From: an uncultured bacterium
GTDB taxonomy: Bacteria > Planctomycetota > Planctomycetia > Gemmatales > HRBIN36
DNA: 42,299 bases
NCBI GenBank assembly: GCA_937858435.1
Contig: CALLZJ010000055.1
Location: forward strand, 1 to 42,299
Direction: 5' to 3'
The notes beneath the pieces are model-generated. The model did no database searches. It saw only the letters and a program-made list of their open reading frames with translations, and was not told where the DNA came from. Both the position numbers and the translations under genes were made by a program. Of this stretch, positions 37,727 to 42,299 are shown piece by piece. Numbering within the stretch: the first letter of the stretch is position 1; each line of letters begins with the position of its first letter.

Positions 37727-38584
37727 CTAGGCGGCGTCGCGCCGCCGCTCCTCGGCTTCCAGATCGTCGTGGGGCATGGCTTCGTCACCTACCACGCGCA
37801 GTGTCTCTTCCGTCATGCCCGCCGCCTGCTCAAAGCGGTGCTGGTACTCCGGGTGATTGGTGCCCATGAGCCAGTCCCAGAAGTTGAAGTAGAGGCTGAA
37901 GTTGGTACCGAAACGCTCGTGGTGCAGGGTGTGGTGGGTCGGCGAGTTGAGGATGCTGCCACGCCAGGAGCGCAGGAAGTCCGGCGTGAAGAACTCGTAG
38001 CCGCAATGGCCAAAGACGTTAAAGCCGATCTGCCAGAACATAAAGAGCCCAAAGGCCGCCCAATGCGTCGGGATCGTCATGGCGATCACGGGTCCGATGC
38101 CCGCTTGCACGATCGCTTCCCATGGACTAAAGGAATAGGCGGCCCAGGGAGTCGGGCTGACGGAGCGGTGATGCAGCAAGTGCACCGAGCGGAAAAGCCA
38201 CCTCGTGTGCATCAGCCGGTGCGTCCAATAGAAGTAGGTGTCGTGCATCACGATCATGACGCCGATGCTCGCCCAGAACCAGCCCCAGCCGTAGTCGTCG
38301 ATGTTCCAGTAGACCCGGGTGAAGCCATTGAGAGCGGCAAACACGAGCGCCCCGGCGGCCATCCCGAAGATGGCGATGCTAATCATCGAATGGTAGAGTT
38401 CGCTGCGAATCTGATCGGTCGTCGGCTCCTTGGCCGAGATGCGGTGCTGCCGCTGCGTCACTTTGAAGATGACGTAGAACCAGAGCCAAACGAGGCTGGC
38501 GTAGAGGAAGTAGCCCATGGCATCGACCAGGGCCACGCCCGCGGCGACTTCCAACGCAGTTCGGATTCGCTCGGTCATTTCCAT
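37727..38584 (-). CDS. Fatty acid hydroxylase / sterol desaturase family membrane protein
   Basis: 285 residues. It belongs to the membrane-bound di-iron oxygenase superfamily, whose members hydroxylate or desaturate lipids and sterol-like molecules. The histidine motifs are complete: H114, HRLMH (122-126), HLLHH (135-139), H193 and HHTLHH (217-222). Four hydrophobic helices flank them. The C-terminus is acidic. Substrate is unknown; planctomycetes make unusual lipids, including sterols in some species, but this protein could equally act on fatty acids or carotenoids. It converges with the EF-G-like gene across 40 bp. The ATG at 38584 has a GGA-like site; a second ATG lies two codons on. Confidence 0.88.
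   Translation of the reverse strand: MEMTERIRTALEVAAGVALVDAMGYFLYASLVWLWFYVIFKVTQRQHRISAKEPTTDQIRSELYHSMISIAIFGMAAGALVFAALNGFTRVYWNIDDYGWGWFWASIGVMIVMHDTYFYWTHRLMHTRWLFRSVHLLHHRSVSPTPWAAYSFSPWEAIVQAGIGPVIAMTIPTHWAAFGLFMFWQIGFNVFGHCGYEFFTPDFLRSWRGSILNSPTHHTLHHERFGTNFSLYFNFWDWLMGTNHPEYQHRFEQAAGMTEETLRVVGDEAMPHDDLEAEERRRDAA
37730..37746. terminator. Short GC hairpin at the convergent fusA-like/desaturase ends
   Basis: GGCGGCG and CGCCGCC pair perfectly over a three-base loop, overlapping the last codons of the hydroxylase gene and 43 bp past the EF-G-like stop. No T-tract is present; it may simply reflect Arg/Ala codons. Confidence 0.25.
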
Positions 38585-38772
38585 GACAGTCCACTAGCGG
38601 CAGCCGCGTGACAGAGCATCTTGCCTGCCGCTATATGCCAGCAATTGGGAAACGGAACAAGTTGAGTTTTCCGTCCCGGCCTGACCCGCTTGGGCATGGT
38701 GCGGCAAGAGCCGTGAGTTGCGGTAGACAGGGGGGAATGCGGTGGGGCGCGCCGCTTCTGGGCGTCTGATCT

Positions 38773-38778
38773 TATAAT
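38773..38778 (+). promoter_or_regulatory. TATAAT -10-like box that overlaps an upstream ATG
   Basis: A perfect TATAAT occurs 38 bp before the preferred start of the NagB/PIG-L gene, and the in-frame ATG at 38777 lies inside it. No good -35 is seen at 17 bp. The overlap argues that 38777 is not the real start. Confidence 0.35.
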
Positions 38779-38815
38779 GCCTTCAGTCCCCAATCTTGCA
38801 GCGGAAAGCGCCCAG

Positions 38816-40711
38816 ATGTCCTCACCTGCCCACACGCCGTCTCGCTTCCTACGCGGCACGCGCATCCCCACCCTTATGTTCGAGCAGAGCAGCATGGCCA
38901 GCCGCCATGTCGCGCTCATGATCGAAAGCCTGATCCGTCAGAACAACTCCGCGGGCCGGCCCACCGTCCTGGGCCTGGCGACGGGCTCCACGCCGATCGG
39001 GCTTTACCGCGAGCTCATTCGGCTGCACCGCGATGAGGGGCTCGACTTCAGTCGCGTCATCACCTTCAATCTCGACGAATACTATCCGATGCCGCCCGAT
39101 GATCCCCATAGCTACCACGCCTGGATGCACGCCCACCTCTTCCGCCACCTGAACATCCCGGCGCGAAACATCCACATCCCTCGGGGCGACCTGCCGCCCG
39201 AGGCCGTCGCCGAGCATTGTGCCGACCTCGAGGAGAAGATCCGCCGCGTGGGCGGCATCGACTTCCAGATTCTCGGCATCGGCCGGAGCGGCCACATCGG
39301 CTTCAACGAACCCGGATCGACCCGCCAGAGCCGGACGCGCCTGGTCACCCTCGACCCCGTGACTCGGCGCGACGCGGCCAGCGGCTTCTTTGGGCTGGAG
39401 AACGTCCCCCAGCAAGCCATCACGCTGGGCGTTGGCACCATCCTGGAAGCCAAGAAGATCGTCATCATGGCGTTCGGCGAGCATAAGGCCGACATCGCCC
39501 AGCGGTCGATCGAATGCGAGCCGAGCGACGCCATCACGGCCAGCTACTTGCAGCAGCATGGCGACGCCACTTTCATCCTGGACGAAGCTGTCGCCAGCAA
39601 GCTAGCCGCCGTCCAGACGCCCTGGAAACTCGGGCCCGTCGCCTGGACCGCGCCGCTCGTCCGTCGGGCCGTGCTCTGGCTCAGCTTCACCGCCGCCAAG
39701 CCACTCCTCTTGCTCCAGGAGGACGACTTCCGCACTCACGAACTCTACGAGTTGATCCGTGAGCATGGCCCCGTGTCGCGGCTGACGCGCCGGGTCTTTG
39801 ACGAGATGAATGGCACGATCTGCACCCAGCCCGGCGGCTCCACCCCCTGCCGGGCACTGGTCTTCAGTCCCCATCCCGACGACGACGTCATCTCCATGGG
39901 CGGCACCCTGATCCACCTCGTCGACCAGGGGCACGAAGTCCACGTCGCCTACATGACCAGCGGCAATATCGCCGTCTTCGATCATGACGCCCTGCGCTTC
40001 GCCGACTTCGTCGCCGAGTTCAATCGCCACTTCAAGATTGACCTTGAACTGACTCAGTCGAAGATCAACCAGGTGCGGCAATCGCTGGCAGCCAAGAGCC
40101 CAGGCCATGCGGACGTCGCCGAAGTGCTCTACATCAAGGGGCTGATCCGTGCCACCGAGGCCAGGGCGGCGGCCCTGTCGGTCGGCATCCAGCCCGAGCG
40201 GCTGCACTTCATGGACATGCCGTTCTATCGCACGGGGACCATCGAAAAGGCCCCCATTACCGACGCCGACGTCGCCATCACGGCCGACCTCATTCGGCAA
40301 TTGGCCCCGGCTCAAATCTACGTGGCCGGCGACCTGAGCGACCCGCACGGCACCCACCGCGTCTGTGCCGATGCCATCTTCCGTGCGCTACGGATTCTCG
40401 CCCACGAGGGCTTTACGACCGAGACCTGGCTCTATCGCGGTGCCTGGGAAGAATGGGAACCGCACGAGGTGGAACGGGTCGTGCCCCTCAGCCCCGACGA
40501 TATGGAGCGCAAGAAGATGGCCATCTTCAAGCATCAGTCGCAGAAGGATCGGGCCATGTTCCCGGGTGGGGCGGATGAACGAGAGTTCTGGCAGCGGGCC
40601 GAGCAGCGCAACCGGCACACGGCCGAGCTCTTCGACCGGCTGGGCCTGCCGCAGTTCTATGCCCTGGAAGGGCTGGTCCAATGGCGAGGGCTCGAACGGA
40701 CCGGTGCTTGA
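38816..40711 (+). CDS. nagB: Glucosamine-6-phosphate deaminase (NagB-like) fused to a PIG-L/LmbE deacetylase domain
   Basis: 631 residues from the ATG at 38816 (GGAAAG upstream). Residues about 1-270 resemble NagB, which converts glucosamine 6-phosphate to fructose 6-phosphate and ammonia: TGSTPIGLYR, FNLDEYY (Asp87), and GHIGFNEPG with His150 and Glu155. The classical NagB Asp just before GH (Asp141 in E. coli) is a serine here. Residues about 335-600 are a PIG-L/LmbE zinc deacetylase: SPHPDDD (His343, Asp345, Asp346) and DPHGTH (His501, His504). Such fusions occur in Bacteroidota and planctomycetes, plausibly coupling deacetylation of an amino sugar to deamination. The activity of the NagB half should be treated as uncertain. 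Confidence 0.9.
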   Translation: MSSPAHTPSRFLRGTRIPTLMFEQSSMASRHVALMIESLIRQNNSAGRPTVLGLATGSTPIGLYRELIRLHRDEGLDFSRVITFNLDEYYPMPPDDPHSYHAWMHAHLFRHLNIPARNIHIPRGDLPPEAVAEHCADLEEKIRRVGGIDFQILGIGRSGHIGFNEPGSTRQSRTRLVTLDPVTRRDAASGFFGLENVPQQAITLGVGTILEAKKIVIMAFGEHKADIAQRSIECEPSDAITASYLQQHGDATFILDEAVASKLAAVQTPWKLGPVAWTAPLVRRAVLWLSFTAAKPLLLLQEDDFRTHELYELIREHGPVSRLTRRVFDEMNGTICTQPGGSTPCRALVFSPHPDDDVISMGGTLIHLVDQGHEVHVAYMTSGNIAVFDHDALRFADFVAEFNRHFKIDLELTQSKINQVRQSLAAKSPGHADVAEVLYIKGLIRATEARAAALSVGIQPERLHFMDMPFYRTGTIEKAPITDADVAITADLIRQLAPAQIYVAGDLSDPHGTHRVCADAIFRALRILAHEGFTTETWLYRGAWEEWEPHEVERVVPLSPDDMERKKMAIFKHQSQKDRAMFPGGADEREFWQRAEQRNRHTAELFDRLGLPQFYALEGLVQWRGLERTGA

Positions 40712-40749
40712 GAATAGACAAGGCTCCGATTCTCTGCGATTCAGAATCG
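40710..40749 (+). promoter_or_regulatory. Two mutually exclusive small hairpins between nagB and the Met-rich ATPase gene
   Basis: GAGAAT (40710-40715) can pair with ATTCTC (40729-40734), while CGATTCT (40727-40733) can pair with AGAATCG (40743-40749). The middle segment is shared, so only one hairpin can form. The second is the longer (7 bp). This may be a weak attenuator or terminator, or a chance effect in a short spacer. Confidence 0.3.
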
Positions 40750-40765
40750 ACATGCGAGGTCGCCC

Positions 40766-41938
40766 ATGGCCAAGAAGAAGACTGCGGACAAGCCGGCTGA
40801 GAGTCCCGCTCCCGCCCCACCGATCATCACCGCGGCGGCGCCACCGCTCAGTCCGGCCGCGCCAATGGGCATGCCCATGGCCGGGATGACGGGAGCCATG
40901 CCGATGGGCATGTCAGCCGCTGGGGGCATGGCCAACCCCATGATGGGGGGCAACCCGATGATGGCCATGATGCAGATGATGCAGATGATGATGGCAGGCG
41001 GCGGCATGGCGGCCCCGATGGTCGATCCGGCCGCCCTGCCCTTTGCTGCCCCCGCCGCCGCCCTCCCCGAGACGGACCGTGGGCTCGATGCCGACATCAT
41101 TCGTCCGGCGACTCTGACCCAGCGCGTCAAGAGCCAGCTTGGGTTGCCGATCGGTTCGATCTTCGACCATCTCTGCTTGACGGAGGATCGGCAGCACTCG
41201 TTGGGCGGCGTTCCCAAAGGCTGTACGATTGCTCTGGCCGGTCCTCCAGGTAAGGGCAAGACGCGCTCCGCCCTGGCCGGCCTGGCCCACGTGGCCCGGA
41301 CAGGCTGCCCAGTGGGCTTCGTGGTTGCCGAGGAAGGATTTCACAACGATGAGGCTGTCGGCCGCGACGATCTGTGCTCACGACTTGTCAAGGTGGGCAT
41401 GTCGGTGACGGGGCTCCCCGAGAAGCGCTTCACCGCCGAGGTGCTCGACCGCCTCTATGTCTTGCAGGCCCAGTACCATCGCCATCCGTCCTGGGACGCG
41501 TTCATCCAAAAATACCGCTTTCTCGTGGAGAAGGCCCAGATCCGTTTCGTGATCATCGACTCGCTCAACATGCTCGATCCGACCAAGAACCGCACGGCCG
41601 ACAATCTCTCGGCCCTTAAGACTTACAATCACGAGCAAGGCATCACTTGCATTTGCATCGGTCAGATTCGCGATACGGGCATGCCCGTGGGCGGCGAAGC
41701 TCTCATGCACACCGCCGACGTTGTATTCCTCATCGAGGAAATGGGCCTGGGATCCAAGGAAACCGCGGATTTCTGGGGAGGCAAGTATCGGGACAAGATC
41801 GATGTCGTGTCCGCAATCAAGAGCGTGACGACTCCCGTCCTGCCTTATCCGATCCGGGTCGACCGAGAGCCGAGTACGGGCATCCTCGTCCCCCATGCGC
41901 TGCAGCCCGCGGACTATCCCGTTCTACCGGTGGCGTGA
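40766..41938 (+). CDS. RecA-fold (RadA/KaiC-like) ATPase with a methionine-rich N-terminus
   Basis: 390 residues. The first about 33 are Lys/Ala/Pro-rich. Residues 34-85 contain 21 methionines in 52 positions, with MxM steps and an MMQMMQMMM core. From about 115 a RecA-like ATPase follows: Walker A GPPGKGKT (159-166), acidic pair EE (189-190), Walker B FVIIDS (261-266), GQIRDTG (299-305) and TADVVFLIEE (316-325), closest in style to RadA/KaiC. RadA's zinc finger and Lon-like C-terminal domain are missing. Function is unknown; it may remodel DNA or act as a signalling ATPase. The Met-rich part could bind metal, a membrane or a protein partner. GAGG sits six bases before the ATG. Confidence 0.85.
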   Translation: MAKKKTADKPAESPAPAPPIITAAAPPLSPAAPMGMPMAGMTGAMPMGMSAAGGMANPMMGGNPMMAMMQMMQMMMAGGGMAAPMVDPAALPFAAPAAALPETDRGLDADIIRPATLTQRVKSQLGLPIGSIFDHLCLTEDRQHSLGGVPKGCTIALAGPPGKGKTRSALAGLAHVARTGCPVGFVVAEEGFHNDEAVGRDDLCSRLVKVGMSVTGLPEKRFTAEVLDRLYVLQAQYHRHPSWDAFIQKYRFLVEKAQIRFVIIDSLNMLDPTKNRTADNLSALKTYNHEQGITCICIGQIRDTGMPVGGEALMHTADVVFLIEEMGLGSKETADFWGGKYRDKIDVVSAIKSVTTPVLPYPIRVDREPSTGILVPHALQPADYPVLPVA

Positions 41939-41965
41939 CGTGCATGGGGCCAGCGGAGCGCCTGC

Positions 41966-41994
41966 AAGGGGCCAGCCCGTAGCTTCCGCCCCTT
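41966..41994 (+). terminator. Terminator after the Met-rich ATPase gene
   Basis: AAGGGGC and GCCCCTT form a perfect 7-bp stem around a 15-base loop, 27 bp past the stop. A T-rich stretch (CTGTCTTGCCTGTTTTG) follows. Confidence 0.45.
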
Positions 41995-42107
41995 CTGCCT
42001 GTCTTGCCTGTTTTGTAATTGACCGGGCGTTGGCGCGCCGTTAGCCTATTAGTCAATCATGAGAGGTGCCGATCGCGGCACCGCGTCCATGCTTTGGAGC
42101 TTGCACT

Positions 42108-42299
42108 ATGAGCCGTCGCGCGCACTGTCCCCGCACTCTCCTTGTCTGCGAGGTCTTGGAGGACCGCTGCGTTCCTAGTGCGTCCCGCGGCGGGGCCGGG
42201 GGCGGCGGTTTCGACGCACCCAAGCCATTCGACCAGCGTCCTTTCATGCCGGATGAAGTCGTCGTTCGCTTCCATAGCCTCGCTCCCATCACGGATGTG
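42108..42299 (+). CDS. N-terminus of a probable large exported planctomycete protein ('LEDR' type), truncated by the window
   Basis: An open frame from the ATG at 42108 (GGAG nine bases upstream) runs 64 codons to the right edge. It begins MSRRAHCPRTLLVCEVLEDRCVPSAS. A basic start followed by 'LEDRxxPS' is typical of very large planctomycete extracellular proteins, where it replaces a classical signal peptide. After a glycine-rich segment, PDEVVVRFHSLAPITDV resembles the start of subtilase propeptides ('DEVLVKF'), so the full gene may encode a surface subtilisin-like protease or other adhesin-like protein. Only the start is visible; the product type is a guess. Confidence 0.6.
   Translation, partial: MSRRAHCPRTLLVCEVLEDRCVPSASRGGAGGGGFDAPKPFDQRPFMPDEVVVRFHSLAPITDV

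Noticed and set aside
36397-37788. 463-codon minus-strand frame opposite the EF-G-like gene
   Set aside because: Complete antisense of a strongly conserved gene.
38777-38815. Upstream ATG start for the NagB/PIG-L gene
   Set aside because: It lies inside a TATAAT box and lacks a ribosome-binding site; the ATG at 38816 is better placed.
40859-41020. Region of repeated ATG triplets as a possible DNA repeat or hotspot
   Set aside because: The repetition is explained by Met codons in the coding frame; no regular tandem unit is present.

Overview
The window is GC-rich, densely coded bacterial chromosome that looks like a planctomycete, most likely in or near the Gemmataceae. No rRNA or 16S fragment is present, so this rests on gene content. 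The evidence is three very large Ser/Thr kinases with kinesin-light-chain-type TPRs, a BBP7 beta-barrel protein, a HAF-repeat protein with a PEP-CTERM tail, a plant-like AroD-AroE fusion, a NagB/PIG-L fusion, a zinc-ribbon protease with a LamG domain, and an 'LEDRCVPS' N-terminus at the right edge. I found no tRNA, rRNA, CRISPR array, insertion sequence, phage gene or origin.

Layout. 0-3.2 kb (minus strand): the start of a probable hisC, a zinc-ribbon membrane protein, a YegS-type lipid kinase and nadC. 3.2-7.2 kb: a secreted coiled-coil protein (minus), then rdgB, an RlmI-type methyltransferase and a secreted protein of unknown function (plus). 7.2-15.1 kb: kinase 1 (minus), the HAF/PEP-CTERM protein (plus), an ATP-dependent DNA ligase and an aspartate kinase with four ACT domains (minus). 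15.2-30.1 kb is an envelope block: HtrA, BBP7, a PDZ-only exported protein, a BON lipoprotein, kinase 2, the trypsin-like/LamG membrane protease, kinase 3, a lipoprotein and a two-module BON protein. 30.2-37.7 kb is a plus-strand metabolic run: Fsa, AroDE, AroK, prepilin peptidase, HisH, HisA and an EF-G-like GTPase. 37.7-42.3 kb: a fatty acid hydroxylase-type membrane enzyme (minus), the NagB/PIG-L fusion, a RecA-fold ATPase with an extreme methionine-rich N-terminus, and the start of a probable large exported protein.

How the genes may work together. AroDE and AroK catalyse three shikimate steps (dehydroquinase, shikimate dehydrogenase, shikimate kinase); HisH, HisA and probably HisC serve histidine synthesis; Fsa and NagB/PIG-L handle sugar phosphates and amino sugars. 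The most system-like region is 15-30 kb: two transmembrane kinases with predicted extracytoplasmic TPRs bracket a membrane-anchored protease, with exported PDZ, BON and outer-membrane proteins beside them. I infer, but cannot prove, an envelope quality-control or signalling module. The main caution is that planctomycete genomes carry many such genes, so neighbourhood alone is weak evidence.

Start sites were chosen from ribosome-binding-site-like sequence, signal peptides and family N-termini; several differ from the longest open frame.
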